DNA of 64,000 nt from contig CM039120.1 of the NCBI GenBank assembly GCA_022036555.1, forward strand, positions 9,958,179 to 10,022,178, read 5' to 3'. Source of the stretch: Microstegium vimineum. Taxonomy: Eukaryota; Streptophyta; Magnoliopsida; Poales; Poaceae. Every line of letters starts with the position of its first letter. Positions within the stretch are counted from its first letter, which is position 1. Made by a program: the position numbers and the translations under genes. The notes beneath the pieces were generated by a model, which was not told where the DNA came from, made no database searches, and saw only the letters and a program-made list of their open reading frames with translations. Positions 10,646-22,240 of this stretch are shown one piece after another.

Positions 10646-11989
10646 TTAGCCATCATTTTCCCCAAACTCTTCACAAAAGTATTGATTTGAAGATCCAAAG
10701 ATAATGTCATCCACATAGATTTGCAAGATGAACAAGTCATTTCCAATCTTCTTAGTGAATAGGGTAGTGTCAATCAATCTCATCTTGAACCCTTTAGAGA
10801 GGAGAAAGCTTCTCAACCTCTCATACCATGCTCTAGGTACTTGCTTCAATCCATAGAGAGCCTTCTTGAGCTTGAATACATGGTTGGGCTTCTTAGCATC
10901 CTCAAAATCGGGTGGTTGCTCAACACACACCTCCTCATTGATATACCCATTTAGGAATGCACTCTTGACATCCATTTGATATAGCTTGATATTGTGTGCA
11001 CAAGCATAGGCCAATAGGATTCTAATTGCCTCTAATCTTGCCACCGGAGCATATGTTTCCCCAAAGTCAAGACCTTCAACTTGTGAGTAACCTTGAGCTA
11101 CTAGTCTTGCTTTGTTCCTCACCACTATTTCATCTTGATTTTGCTTGTTCTTGAAAACCCATTTGGTTCCAATGACATTGTGCTTCTTTGGTCTTTCTAC
11201 CAATTCCCAAACTTGATTTCTTGTGAAGTTGTTGAGCTCTTCATGCATAGCATTGATCCAATCAACATCCTTCAAACCTTCATCGATCTTGGTTGGCTCA
11301 AATGATGAGACAAAAGAATAATGCTCACAAAATGAAGCCAATCTTGATCTTGTTTGAACACCGCTTTGAATACCTCCAATCACTTGATCTAAAGGATGAT
11401 CTCTTGCAATATTGGTAGGTTGGAGCACTTGTATGTTGATGTCATTTGGTTGATATGATGAACTAGCTTGAACTTGATCTTCACTTGCATTTGCTTGATC
11501 TTGAGTTGGAGAACCACTAGCTTGATTACTTGGAATAGATACTTGATCTTCATCTTCATCTTGGACTTGTCTTGGTCTAATGTCACCAATATCCATATCT
11601 TTCATAGCATTGACCAACTTGTCACCTCTCACATCATCCAAGTTTTCTTCTTCATCTTGAGAGCCTTGAGTTTCATCAAATTCAACATCATGCACTTCTT
11701 CAAGAATGCCACTAGTTAAGTTCCATACTCTATAAGCCTTGCTAGTTGTTGAGTAACCAAGTATAAATCCCTCATCGTATTTCTTTTCAAACTTGCTCAA
11801 CCTTGTTCCCTTCTTCAAGATATAGCACTTGCATCCAAACACCCTAAAATATGCAATGTTTGGTTTTCTTCCATTCAATAGCTCATAGGGAGTCTTCTCA
11901 AGCATTCCCATGACAATAGAGACGGTTGCTAGAGTAGCAAGCCGTATTGATAGCTTCGGCCCAAAAACAATCACTAACATTGTATTCAC
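10646..11989 (-). pseudogene. Copia element 1 reverse transcriptase segment
   Basis: 447 codons from the end of integrase to the RT palm. EKTPYELLNGRKPNIAYFRV marks the region after the integrase core. FKNKQNQDEIVVRNKARLVA, LYQMDVKSAFLNGYINEEV and the catalytic YVDDIIFGSS are all present. It is out of frame with the integrase segment upstream (two shifts near 11930-12030) and breaks after CEEFGENDG at the right end of the RT. The palm motif is intact, but no continuous Pol can be made. Confidence 0.93.
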
Positions 11990-12013
11990 TTAGCATTGAT
12001 CTTGCCATATCAA

Positions 12014-12961
12014 TCAAAGTCTATTCTTCCATTCAACTATCCCATTGGATTGAGGAGTGTACTTTGGAGAGAATTGATGGTTGATCCCAAAGTCATCACA
12101 AAGCTCTTCAACTCTTGTGTTCTTGAACTCACTCCCATTATCACTTCTAACTCTCTTGATAGTTGTTTCAAACTCATTTTGGCACCTCTTGACAAATGAC
12201 TTGAAGATATCAAATGTGTCACTCTTGTCACTCAAGAATAATACCCATGTGTATCTTGTGAAGTCATCCACTATCACAGAACTATACTTGTTGCCACCAA
12301 TGCTCAAGTAAGTTGTTGGCCCAAAGAGATCCATGTGCAATAACTCAAAAGCTTTGCTTGTACTCATGATGCTCTTCTTTGGATGAGTGTTTCCAACTTG
12401 CTTTCCGGCTTGACATGCACTACATAGCTTGTCCTTCTCAAAAGTGACATCCTTCAAACCTTTTACTAGATCATGCTTGATTAGCTTGTTCAATTGCTTC
12501 ATGCCAACATGTCCAAGCCTTCTATGCCATAGCCAACCCATGCTAGACCTTGAGATGAGACATGTAGAGAGTTGGATTTCACTAGCATTGAAATCCACTA
12601 GATAGAGGTTCTCATACCGAAATACCTTGAAGATCATGTTTGAACCATCTACACTAATGATTTCCACATCCTCCACTCCAAAGATGCACTTGAAAACGAG
12701 ATCACACAATTGGGCAACCGACAATAGATTGAACTCAAGCCTTTCTACTAGAAGCACATTGCTAATTCTTAAATCATTTGAGATAGCAATCTTTCCAAGT
12801 CATTTCACCTTGCCTTTGCCATTGTCACCAAAAGTGATACTATCAAAGCCTTGTGTATTATCTTGGTTGATTGAGTTGAACATCCTTCTATCACCAGTCA
12901 TGTGTTGAGTGCACCCACTATCAAGCACCCAATGCCTCCCTCCATCTTTGTAATTGACCTA
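12014..12961 (-). pseudogene. Copia element 1 protease, GAG-pre-integrase and integrase core
   Basis: Reading begins VNYKDGGRHWVLDSGCTQHM, which contains the aspartic protease DSG. It continues through a stop after GKVK (about 12800) to the GAG-pre-integrase WHRRLGHVGMKQLN with the CSACQAGKQ zinc motif. Integrase core residues are visible in HMDLFGPTTY, RVRSDNGSEF and NGIVEWKN; the usual Arg after VE is Trp here. The frame ends at 12014 one base short of the RT frame. This would be the particle-maturation protease and the integrating enzyme in an active copy. Confidence 0.9.
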
Positions 12962-13017
12962 CAAGAGAGATCAATTCTTTTTAGGTACCCAAACTTGCTT
13001 GGGTCCTTCAAGGTTAG

Positions 13018-14664
13018 TTACCAAAGATTTTGGTACCCAAATGGACTTCTTGGAAGCCATCCATGGTGCACCAGCAAACTTGGCATGAACACCATTGGTT
13101 CACTAGTAGATGAAGTAAAAGTGGTAGTGCTACAAGAAGGGTTAGTGGGAGCAACAATGATAGGAGTATAGAAAGATTCATCAAGAATATCACAAGTAAC
13201 TCCCATGTCACATGTTTGAGCAATCTCCTTCTTACTTTGGTCAAGCAGGGAGGAATGAGCTCTTTCAAGCTTAGAGTGAGACTTCACTAGCTTCTCATGG
13301 GCTTCCATTAGCCTCTCATGAGATGCTACGACCTCATCAAGGTTTTGCTCAAGAGCCATATTGGTCTTGCGCAATTCCTTACATTCCTTTCTCTTCTTGT
13401 GAATGTAATCCTTAGCTTGCTCAAGCATGTCCATGAGTTCCTCCTTTGAGGGCTCCTCACTATCACTATCGCTCTCACTCTCACTCTCATCATGAGAAAG
13501 TACCTTAGTGGACTTAGCCATGAAGCATGATGATGGAGTGTCAAATAGAGAGATCTTGTCCCTCATTGCAATACTTGCAAAAGCCTTCTTCTTGGTAGTG
13601 GTCTTCTTTTATTGATCACTATCATCACCACATGAAGAGTCACTATCCCAAGTAACAATATGAGAGTAGCCCTTCTTCTTGTTGTTGTTGTCAAATAGGG
13701 GCTTCTTCTCCTTCTTGCTTTTCTTCTTGTGATCATCATCATCCTTGTCACTATTGTAAGGACAATGAGCAATGAGATGATCAAAGCTTCCACACTTGAA
13801 GAACTTCCTTGGTTCATCATGATTCTTGAAAGAGGTCTTCTTCCTTCTTGCACCATAGCCCTTCTTCTTCATGAATCTTCCAAATTTTCTCACAAAGAAA
13901 GTCATTTCCTCTTCATCAAGATCACTAGCACTTTGGTCTTCACTTTCACTAGATTATTCAATCTTGCTCTTGCCCTTGCTCTTGTGTGAAGATGTAGCCT
14001 TGAAGGCTATGCTCCTCTTCTTCTCATCCTTCTTATCTTCCTTCTTGACATCTTCCTCCTTGTTATCCCGATAAGCATCTTGAGTCATCACATCTCCCAA
14101 GACTTGATTCGAAGTCATGGTGTCTAGCCCACCTCTCACAATCAAGGTCACAAGTGTGTCAAACCGGGATGGAAGACACCTCAAGAACTTGTGAGAGAAG
14201 TCCTTGTCCTCAACCTTCTCACTAAGAGCCGTGAGATCATTGACTAGCACTTGAAGCCGATGAAACATCTCTGGCACATTTTCATCATCCTTCATCTTGA
14301 AGCTTGCAAATTTCTCCTTGAGAATGTATGCCTTAGCTCCCTTGACGGTTTGTATGCCCTCAAATGATTCCTCAAGCTTCTTTCAAGCCTCATGAGCACT
14401 CTCTAGATTCTTGATTTGCTCAAAGACCTTCTCATCAAGAGCCTCATGGATGGAACTAAGAGCAATGTCATTGTGTTGCAACTTCTCTTCCTCTTGTGGA
14501 GTTGGAGCCTCCACATTGGCAACCTCAAATTTCTTGTCCACCACAAGCCACACCTTCCGACTAATTGACTTGATGTGTGCGGTCATCTTGACCTTCCAAT
14601 AGCCATAGTTGGAACCATCAATTCTTGGTGGTTTCTTCATGTTGTTGATTTGAGCCATGGTCAC
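13018..14664 (-). pseudogene. Copia element 1 gag
   Basis: Starts MTMAQINNMKKPPRIDGSNY near the primer site and shows the copia gag domain (YGYWKVKMTAHIKS, then KFASFKMKDDENVPEMFHRL, FSHKFLRCLPSRFDTL). The nucleocapsid knuckle near 13800 reads FFKCGSFDHLIAHC; the first Cys of CCHC has become Phe. A coiled-coil linker follows (EELMDMLEQAKDYIHKKRKE). In-frame stops lie near 14383 (TGA), 13954 (TAA) and 13609 (TAA), and a shift occurs near 13020-13030. Gag would form the virus-like particle in an active element. Confidence 0.9.
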
Positions 14665-14701
14665 ACCGTAGGTTGTTAAGCCTCAAATCGACGGTGTACT
14701 A

Positions 14702-14713
14702 GCTCTGATACCA
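14702..14713 (-). promoter_or_regulatory. Primer binding site (initiator Met tRNA) of copia element 1
   Basis: The reverse strand reads TGGTATCAGAGC, the standard complement to the 3' end of plant initiator tRNA-Met. It lies two bases from the LTR end (CA at 14717-14716). Confidence 0.95.
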
Positions 14714-14715
14714 CA

Positions 14716-17700
14716 TGTAAGGTCCTATCCCAAGGCTAGAGGGGGGGGTGAATAGCCTAAACTGGAAACTTAAAAACAAACTCAACAACAAGTTAGATAA
14801 TACGGAAACGGAGCTAGACTTGCACTAGCCAACTAGGGGATGCAAAGCCACCTAACCACAATTGCTATCCTAATATAGCTCTAAGCACAATCAATGCCTA
14901 CAAAATTCTAGAAGCCCTCTAGGCACAACCTAATATAATACTTGCAACTATGAAAGAGATGGTGAAAGGATCAAGATGCCCAAGAGGGGGGGTGAATTGG
15001 GCTCTTTTAAATTTCTAAGCAATATTAAAACCTAACAAGAGCCAATTAACCCCCTAGTGCTTTCCTAAGTGTGTCCTAGCTAAACAAGCAAGGCAGGGCA
15101 ATGAAAGCGGAATGTAATGCTTGAATGTAATTGCAATAAGTAAAGAGGAGAAGGCAAAGGAAATTTGACACGATGACTTTTTGCCGAGGTATCGAGGAGT
15201 CGACACTCCCCCCTAGTCCTCGTTGGAGCACCGCGCACGGTATCGCTCCCCCTTAGTCTGCGCAAGGACTAAGTGCTCTCTACGGGCTGATTCTTTGCCA
15301 CTCCGGCTCGGTGAATCGCCCACAACCGATCACAACATCGATGGAGAAGGGCCGCCAACAATCCTCCGGCAATCACCTTCCTCCTAGCACCACCGGACCA
15401 TCTAGGTGATGCTGATCACCAAGAGTAACAAGCCTTGATCTTCACTTGACTCACTCAAGCTTCACAACTAAAGGATGCACACTTGAACTCTTGGATGAAC
15501 TAGAGGAGAGGATGGATGGATTCGCGAATCGATCTCTCACTCTAGGGCTCTTGCTTTCTTCCCAACCTTCTCAACAAACTCAGCAACTGAAATGAGCAAA
15601 GGCAAGGTGGGAGAGAAGTGTGAGGAGCTATAAATAGCCCTCAAGAAAACTGCCTCGGGCTGGCTCTTTAAGTTGGCGACGGACGCTTCATCGCCCTGCC
15701 CAATGGCTAGTTCTGCACATAGATTTGGGCGACGGACGCTCCTGCGCAGTCCGACGAACGCTGAGGCATCAACGTCCGATGCCCCTTTTCATTTAGCACT
15801 GAAATCAGGCCCACTGGAAGGCCGACGGACGCTACCCTAGCGTCCGACGCCTAGGCGACGGACAGCGTCCGACGCCCTCTGAAACTCAGGGGCTCAAACT
15901 GGGTGGCCGACAGACGCTACGTCATCCTGACGTCAGCGTCCGACGCCTTCGTCCGACGCGACGTCAGTGTCCGGCGCCTCCAGACTCAGCGTCCGACGCC
16001 CAGTAAACTTCTTTTTCAACTCCGGTTTTCGTCGCGATGAATTCAGAAGAAGTTCTTGGCTATCTTACGGTCACCATAGGCTTGATTAGAGCTAAGGAAG
16101 TCAAGTGTGCACCACACCTAAGTCATGAAGCTTTCCTAAGTCAAGCTACTAGTCTCAACCCCTCTTGATAGTACGGTCAAAGATCAAATAGAAGCCCTAT
16201 CTATTTCTAAGTGCCCTTCATCACCTTATGACACTTAGCCTATCATTCTAGGGTCTTCATCATGTCTCTTTGAAATCCGAAACGATATCCATCTTGAGGG
16301 CTAATTGATGACCATTTATGCCCATTCATGTTGATCACTATGGCTAAGCTACGCATAGCCTCTGCAAAACACACGTTAGCCATAATAATCGCTAATTGTC
16401 GTTAATCACCGAAACCAACTAGGGCCATAATTCTTCAGATGGGTTGGGTGATTATACCGCCGTGTCGAGGTAATGAGACAATCAATAGAACTCCAAGATC
16501 ACCAAACAATCACAAGGGAGACAAAAGAGTTGACACTTGATTTTGTCCCGAGGTTCACTAGTTTTCCAACTAGCTACGTCCTCGTTGTGTCGGCTCACTC
16601 ACTTGGAGGTTCACGAGCTAATTGGCATCACACGTCAAACCCGTCACCGGGTCCCACACAACCAACACAAGAGAGGGCACTCAACGACACGCGCAATCCA
16701 CTAGAGTTACCTTTGCGATCTCCCGCGGGGAAGGGACAAGAACCCCTCACAATCACCACTTGTGGTCGACGAAGCACAATCACCAAGCTTCTCGAATCCA
16801 CACCGCTTGCTCCAAACCGTCTAGGTGATGGCAATCACCAAGAGTAACAAGAATCATAGCAGCGGTATCAACTCCCAAGTGCCACTAGGATGAAACACTC
16901 ATGCAATGCACTTGATCACTCTATTCTATCAAATGGATGAACAATCAACTAAGAGATGAGTGGGAGTGTGTGTGTTTTTCTCACAAGAGTATGCAATAGC
17001 CAAATGTCCAGGAGAGACTCCTTGAACCAGCCACACACCCTTAAATAGCCTCCTCAAAGAAACTAGCCATTTTCACTTTTGGAGCTGCTGAAACGTAACC
17101 ACCGGACCTCTTTTAGTCACCACCGTCGGACTATAGCAGGTGGTCCGGAGCTTTGAAATTCGACCATTGCCATGCTGAAACAGCCACCGTCGGACCACTC
17201 GCCTTGGTCCGACGCTTTGGCCTCAGCCAAAGTCTGAATCCAGTAGGCAGGACCTCAGCACCGGACTGGTCCACCGGACCATGCCGACTGGTCCGGAGCC
17301 TCCACCGAGCCTTGATCATTTCATGCAGAGAGTACCCGAGCTCTGGACCTCTCCGTCGGACCTCACCACCGGACCATGCAGACTGGTCCGGAGGTCCTTT
17401 TGACTCCGACTCTTCTGTTGACTGAGCATCCGAACCACTCGTTTATGGTATGGTGCTTCGTTTCACCTCTGGTCCGGAGCTTCACTGCCTGGACTCCAGT
17501 GCTGGGAGTAGCCATCGGACCACTCGCCTTGGTCCAGTGCTCCTATGCAAACTGGTCCGGTGCCTCTGTCTTGTGCTGAATTCTTTCTTCTTTGCTTGCC
17601 TTGTTCACATGTGGCATCACCAAGTGTTTCACTGACTTGTGCATGTGTGTGGCATATTTTAACAAGTTTTACAAGGGTTGCTCATTAGGTTTTAGATGCA

Positions 17701-18042
17701 ATGCATGTAATGAACTCCTAATGGCACTTGATAGGTGTAACCACTAACTATTTTCCCCTCTTAATAGTACAGTTACCTACCCTAAATGTGACCACACCCA
17801 CTAGGTGTCTTGATCACTAAAATGGAAATCCCTAGTTATACCTTTGCCTTGAATAGCTTAGGGTTTCCTCCTTCTTCCTTCATTTGCATGTGTGAGCTCT
17901 TGTTGGCTTTTCTCCTTAGCCTCCACCTTGCTCCATCACTTGTCTCCTTCATCTTCTCCAAGTGTACTTAACCTACTCACACACTTAGAGCTAGGTTAGT
18001 ACTTAGGTTTCATCAATTACCCAAAATAATAGAGATCTTTCA
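14716..18042 (-). repeat. Copia element 1, 5' LTR, split by a solo LTR
   Basis: On the reverse strand the LTR runs TGAAAGATCTCTATTA (18042) to CCTTACA (14716). Removing the 1,475-bp insertion and one target-site copy leaves about 1,847 bp. The distal 1.37 kb (16670-18042) matches the 3' LTR. A reverse-strand CTATTTAAGG box lies at 17039-17048. Differences from the 3' LTR are scattered substitutions and small indels, for example a missing short segment near 17250 relative to 7890. Confidence 0.92.
14963..16437 (-). mobile_element. Solo LTR of copia element 2 family, inserted in copia element 1 5' LTR
   Basis: A 1,475-bp segment with TG...CA ends: forward TGAAAGGATCAAGATGCCCA to CCATAATTCTTCA. 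It is flanked by a perfect 5-bp duplication GATGG (14958-14962 and 16438-16442). It is the same family as the 3' LTR at 53403-54913, sharing the ends, the CTATAAATAG box (15628-15637) and a central array of GACGGACGCT/GCGTCCGACGCC motifs. No internal element sequence remains, so this is the product of LTR-LTR recombination after insertion. Confidence 0.95.
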
Positions 18043-18252
18043 GAGGCATTTTTACTAATGAAACCGTGACTAATATGATTTTTGATGGTTTTATGCTTAT
18101 TTTGTGGTCAATGATGATGTCCATGTTGTCACTGGGAGGCATATTTTGTATGCAGCCGTGACACTTTATAATTTTTCCATTGTGCCATTGTCATGTGATG
18201 CCTACCAGGGTCGATTCAAGCATTTTTTGTCTGCATTTTTATGTTTCTGTAG

Positions 18253-18480
18253 ATGGATCCAGTCCAAAACCGGGATGAGCTGGCCAAGCAAGCTGCTTCT
18301 TTGGTTGTTATCATGGTTTCATATGTTGCTGGTAGGATTAGGAGACCATCTTGTGAGCCAGACCCCCTGTTGTATACTTTGAGATGTGATGCTGACCAGC
18401 ATAGGCAGCGTACATTGATGGCCATTTACAGATCCAGTGATAGAGAGAGTTTGTCCATGATTAGGATGATCAGAGCCCCT
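18253..18480 (+). pseudogene. PIF/Harbinger transposase-like N-terminal fragment
   Basis: MDPVQNRDELAKQAASLVVI opens an ORF continuing to RCDADQHRQRTLMAIYRSSD and RESLSMIRMIRAP. The last block resembles the segment ahead of the nuclease domain in plant HARBI1-like proteins, where an S-x-M-IRM-RAPFF motif is common. After RAP the reading becomes unlike any domain (LDCCISFLFLG), consistent with an exon end near 18475. No DDE residues are present. The family assignment rests on memory of motif pattern and needs a search. Confidence 0.5.
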
Positions 18481-19318
18481 TTGGATTGTTGCATTTCATT
18501 TTTATTCTTGGGTGTTTATCTGTGGCCTGTGATGCAATCTTACTGGGAAAATGAGGTGGCTACTTTGGGTTTTCCTTGCTGTTTTTCAAGTCAGTCATCA
18601 AATCCATCCGAACCATCCATTCTCCTGTAACTCCTTTGGGTTGATGGCAGAGAATGGATGGTCAGAAGGATTCCATTGCTACCTTGTCTTTGCCTTGTGT
18701 TTATTTGGAGTTAATTTATAAATTTGTAGCCACCAATGACAACATCTTTCAGTTCTGAGGTCTCCTATTTGTACATATCTCTCTGTATGTCTCATGTTGT
18801 TCATTGGTAAGGAATTGGAGATATACTGAATTTGTTTCATATTGCTCTATAGATCTTCAAGTTCCTTACTGATGGTTAGTGTGAGTTTATTTTTGAACAC
18901 ATGTCCAACTCTGGCCATGAGACACATCCATACAGTGCTAGTTTCATAATTTGCCTATGGAACTACAAGTATATGGGTGTGTTCCATGGCCAAAGTAAGA
19001 TGCTTATGTGGGCAATGGATTACTATCTTGACTATTCCTTTCTATTCTCTGGTTTATGAAGCCTCTGTTGTAGATGCCTTTTAATTACTTGTATGGCCTG
19101 TGATGCAAAGTTGTAAATCTGGACATATGTTTTCTTCTAATCTTCAAAACTGTTATCAAGCCCTATTTGTGCACATCCATTCTCTATAACACCAGCAGCT
19201 ACCAGTTGTTGTGTGATGACAGTGCATGGATGTGCACAATAGGGTTCCATAGCAGCCTTGACATGTTGTTTTTCCTACTATTTTCGTGCTGAGGCCATAC
19301 ATGTTCTTTTTCAGAAAT

Positions 19319-19620
19319 ATGGGGAGTTACTATGTGGTTTTCAATGGCAAGAAACCTGGGATTTATATGACATGGCATGAGTGCAGTGACTAAGTACTTG
19401 GCTTCAAGAATGCTAGATACAAGAAGTACTCTGACTATGAAAATGCAATAACTGATTTTAATGCTTATTTTGTTGCCTCCACTACTCCTACTTCTTCATC
19501 TGTTGAGGGTAAGCATGTTGGGCATGTAATCCAAGGTCCTCAAACTGGGGTTTTGTGGTCTGTTCATTGGAAGGATATCACAATTGCTGCCCTGTTTGTG
19601 CTTGTTATTGGTCTTTGCTT
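19319..19620 (+). pseudogene. Viroplasmin / RNase H1 N-terminal-like domain fragment
   Basis: An ATG at 19319, preceded by an acceptor-like TTTTTCAG, opens MGSYYVVFNGKKPGIYMTWH, the signature of the caulimovirus viroplasmin/RNase H1 N-terminal fold (YYVVF-G-KPGIY--W-EC). A TAA interrupts after HECSD (about 19388). The frame then continues as VLGFKNARYKKYSDYENAIT with the expected Tyr-Lys and aromatic spacing. SSVEG followed by GTAAGC near 19507 may be an exon end. In RNase H1 this fold binds RNA-DNA hybrids. The domain is short and carries a stop, so it is a relic. Confidence 0.65.
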
Positions 19621-20426
19621 CAGGCTCTCGATTTGCAGTAGTTGAGGTGCCCTGTGTTGGCCTTTGTTGATCTAACCATGTGTTCACTCTGTAAGACTTC
19701 ATTTTGAAGCCTCTGTTGTCCTGTGATGCAAACTATTGACAAAATTGGTGCCTGTTGTAACTGCTTATGATGTCTACATTTCATGACTGCCATCAAACTC
19801 TTGTGAACCATCAATCAGCTGCAACACCAAAATTTTACTTGAGATGATGGCACTGAATGATGTCCACAGGAGTTCCATGACTGACATGAGTTCTTATATC
19901 TGGTTCTTTGCTAATTGTTCAAATTTGATTCTACAATTGTTAGGTAGGCACATGTGATTTACTTGTTCGGATTACAACACCTTGTACAAGAGCTGAGGTC
20001 AATCCTTTTGAATGTTTTCATTCGTTTTCACTTTCTTTGGTCCAATTTAGATGTACTCATTTTAGATTACGACTGTTTGTTAGTAATAGTTATGTAAACT
20101 GATGTTACATGCAATATGATGTTTATCTTCCTTCAAAAAATATGATATTTGATGAATATATATATGTTGTTGTATACTGCTGTGTTGGCTGTTGTGTGGG
20201 TTTGTTGCCTCGGAACCGACCGGCCAGGCCAGCAACCAAAAACAGCTCCCTTTGGGCGGTTGGTTCGGTTGGTTTCTGGTCGAGCTCGTGGCTGCCAACC
20301 AAACACTGTCTCGCCTCGGCCGAGCTCGTTGCAGCCAGGAACCAAACATGAGGCGGTGCCCGAGCGGTGCTTGGCTTTGGTTGGCCAAAGCCTAGTCCCT
20401 AGGATAGGCTCCCGAGGACCACCATA

Positions 20427-20440
20427 CCAAACACGCCCCC
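20427..20440. repeat. Tourist/PIF-like terminal inverted repeat, right end
   Basis: CCAAACACGCCCCC here is the reverse complement of GGGGGCGTGTTTGG, matching the general form of PIF/Tourist termini. The bases after it (AGT) are not the usual TAA/TTA duplication. Confidence 0.45.
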
Positions 20441-20824
20441 AGTTTCCCCCTTGCCGTTGGCGCACCGGCGGCTAGCCAGAATCAACTCTGTCGAACCTGT
20501 TCCAGTCTTCCCTGCTCTGTTCGTGAAGGTAGAAAACAGGTAAGGAAGAAAAATGATTAGAGAAGTTCTCTAGGGTTCCCAATGCAAAGGTCTAGACTGA
20601 GATCAATAGTGCTATATAGAATATAGTGTTCATATGCTGCGAAGTTTAGGCTTTCAGATGCAAAGTCTCTATTTTTAGTTGGTTTCCCTTTTTCTTTATT
20701 CCTTAAATCGGTTCAAACATGATAAATGCATTGTATTTAATTCGTATAAAAATCCAAAAATGGCAAATCCAGTTTTGTTGAGCTCTACATAAGGAGATTT
20801 ATACATTTAACACATAGTATGGTA
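20441..20824. other. Unassigned non-coding stretch
   Basis: Single-copy-looking sequence with no domain, repeat end or RNA gene that I can identify. Confidence 0.4.
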
Positions 20825-21057
20825 CTCCATGTGTTCCAAATTATAGTTCGTTTGACTTTTTTAATCCTAAGTTTGACCACTTATCTTATTCAATTTTTTT
20901 GCAAAATGTCACTTCTTTTGTTGTGGTTTTCTTATTTAATAAATGGTCTACAAGAATGAGTTAAATTTGACTATGTTTGTACAAATTTTTGAATAAGACG
21001 AGTGGTCAAATTTGAGATAGAAAAAGTTAAACGAATTATAATTTGAAACGGAGAGAA
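20825..21057. mobile_element. Stowaway MITE, degenerate
   Basis: Flanked by TA on both sides. The ends CTCCATGTGTTCCAAATTATAG and ATTATAATTTGAAACGGAGAGA are degenerate Stowaway termini. The inner arms, TTTGACCACTTATCTTATTC and GAATAAGACGAGTGGTCAAA, pair. Confidence 0.8.
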
Positions 21058-21787
21058 TATGTTTTAAAAGAAAGTTTTTGATGCTTGGCTATGCATTTTA
21101 GTGTGAAATTCATATGTGCAGTTATATTGCTCCAGTTTCAATGGCAATCCCGTGGTAGGCTATTCATGTCATATTTGTCCTGATATATATATATATATCC
21201 GAGTTAATATTTATATGGACATTCTTCAAATCCAATTGATGCCGTATTCACTACTCATTATTTGTATTCGTAACCGAGACAATCCGTATTCATATATGTA
21301 TACGATAACTATCCGTATCTGAATACAAACCAGAATAAAAATAAAAGAAAATAATATAATAATATTCGTCTGTGTCCCATCCATTCGTAACCCACCCCTT
21401 TCATCTAGAAGGGACTCGCGTGAGGCGGCCGAAAAATCCAAAAATATTATTCGTAGTCTTTTATCATGGCCACATCTAACTATAATAAAATAAAGAGAAG
21501 ATCGGAAAAAATTAGTCTATGACGATGACATCATCTCCGCCTTGATGCCGCTGTGCGGAAACAAAAATCTCCATGTCATCATGTCGATGAAGATGGTGAC
21601 GCCGAAGTCGTCGTCCTCGTCTTTAACGAAGTCGTCATAGAGAAGACGATTCGACCCTTCTCCTTAACCATTGCCGGAGAAAAGGAGAGAGAGGAGATAA
21701 AACTCCAATACTAAAAACTTTGACATGGAAACTCTAACCCTAATGGCTCAATCTACTAGAAAAACTTATTAAAATCAATGGATTTCC
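21058..21787. other. Unassigned AT-rich stretch
   Basis: Contains a short TA run near 21183-21197 and a fragment (about 21420-21440, GAGGCGGCCGAAAAATCC) matching part of the inverted-repeat arm at 22076. No gene is supported. Confidence 0.4.
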
Positions 21788-22240
21788 ACTCCCTTCAGTC
21801 TTCCTCATTCTTCGGTGACAGAAAAAATAAGAAGGAAGACATCATAAAAAAGAAAAAGATTCTTAATTCCACCTACAAAAATGTTGACCATCGTTCGTTG
21901 GACATTTATTCTCAAGTCATTTGTCGAGTGTTTGTCTGTGCGGTCATCTATTAACAGGTTAGGTTTTGAGTTGTGCTATTTACAACGTAGGTACTATTTC
22001 ATATTGTAAAGGCTTATAATGTATTGATGTATCCAAGTTTCATATAATACAATTCTTCTTTCATTGGAGAAACGAGAGGCGGCCGAGAAATCCAATGACA
22101 CGCCACCGCCCTTGCTGGTTGGAGTTGACCGATGACTCCTCCCGGGTCCCCACTGCCAGCCTGGCAGGCACCAATGCACCAATCGGTTTCGAACTCACAC
22201 TGGGCATTCGGTTCTTCGGTTCGGTTCAGTTCGATTCTTC
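21788..22240 (+). repeat. Large inverted repeat, left arm
   Basis: Runs from CACTCCCTTCAGTCTTCC to GGTTCAGTTCGATTCTTC and pairs with 24599-25046 on the opposite strand. The part aligned by eye (22076-22240) is about 90% identical, including GGCATTCGGTTCTTCGGTTC and CACCAATGCACCAA. Arms are about 450 bp and the spacer about 2.36 kb. Confidence 0.85.

Larger units (their letters stand above)
7311..18042 (-). mobile_element. Copia element 1: reverse-oriented SIRE/Opie-like Ty1/copia retrotransposon, decayed
   Basis: Order on the reverse strand: 5' LTR (18042 to 14716, interrupted), initiator-Met-tRNA primer binding site (14713-14702), gag, protease, integrase, reverse transcriptase, RNase H (stop at 9889), about 1.2 kb of non-coding DNA, polypurine tract (8707-8694), and a 3' LTR (8693 to 7311) lacking its last ~470 bp. 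The coiled-coil segment after the gag zinc knuckle and the long pol-LTR gap point to the SIRE/Maximus lineage. It holds many stops, frameshifts and at least one deletion, so it is not autonomous. The outer flank at 18043 begins GAGGC; the partner target duplication is lost with the truncated end. Confidence 0.92.
18043..20440 (+). mobile_element. PIF/Harbinger-like DNA transposon remnant
   Basis: Between the copia flank and a Tourist/PIF-like terminus (20427-20440) lie two recognisable coding pieces in the same orientation: a transposase N-terminal-like fragment (18253-18480) and a viroplasmin/RNase H1 N-terminal-like fragment (19319-19500). The rest is degraded intron-like DNA with frequent stops. 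The left terminus is not visible and may have been lost before or with the copia insertion at 18042. Assigning the whole interval to one element is inference. Confidence 0.5.

Noticed and set aside
20080..20475. ORFs of 67-110 codons near the Tourist-like end
   Set aside because: Open in several frames on both strands over GC-rich terminal sequence with inverted motifs; not coding.
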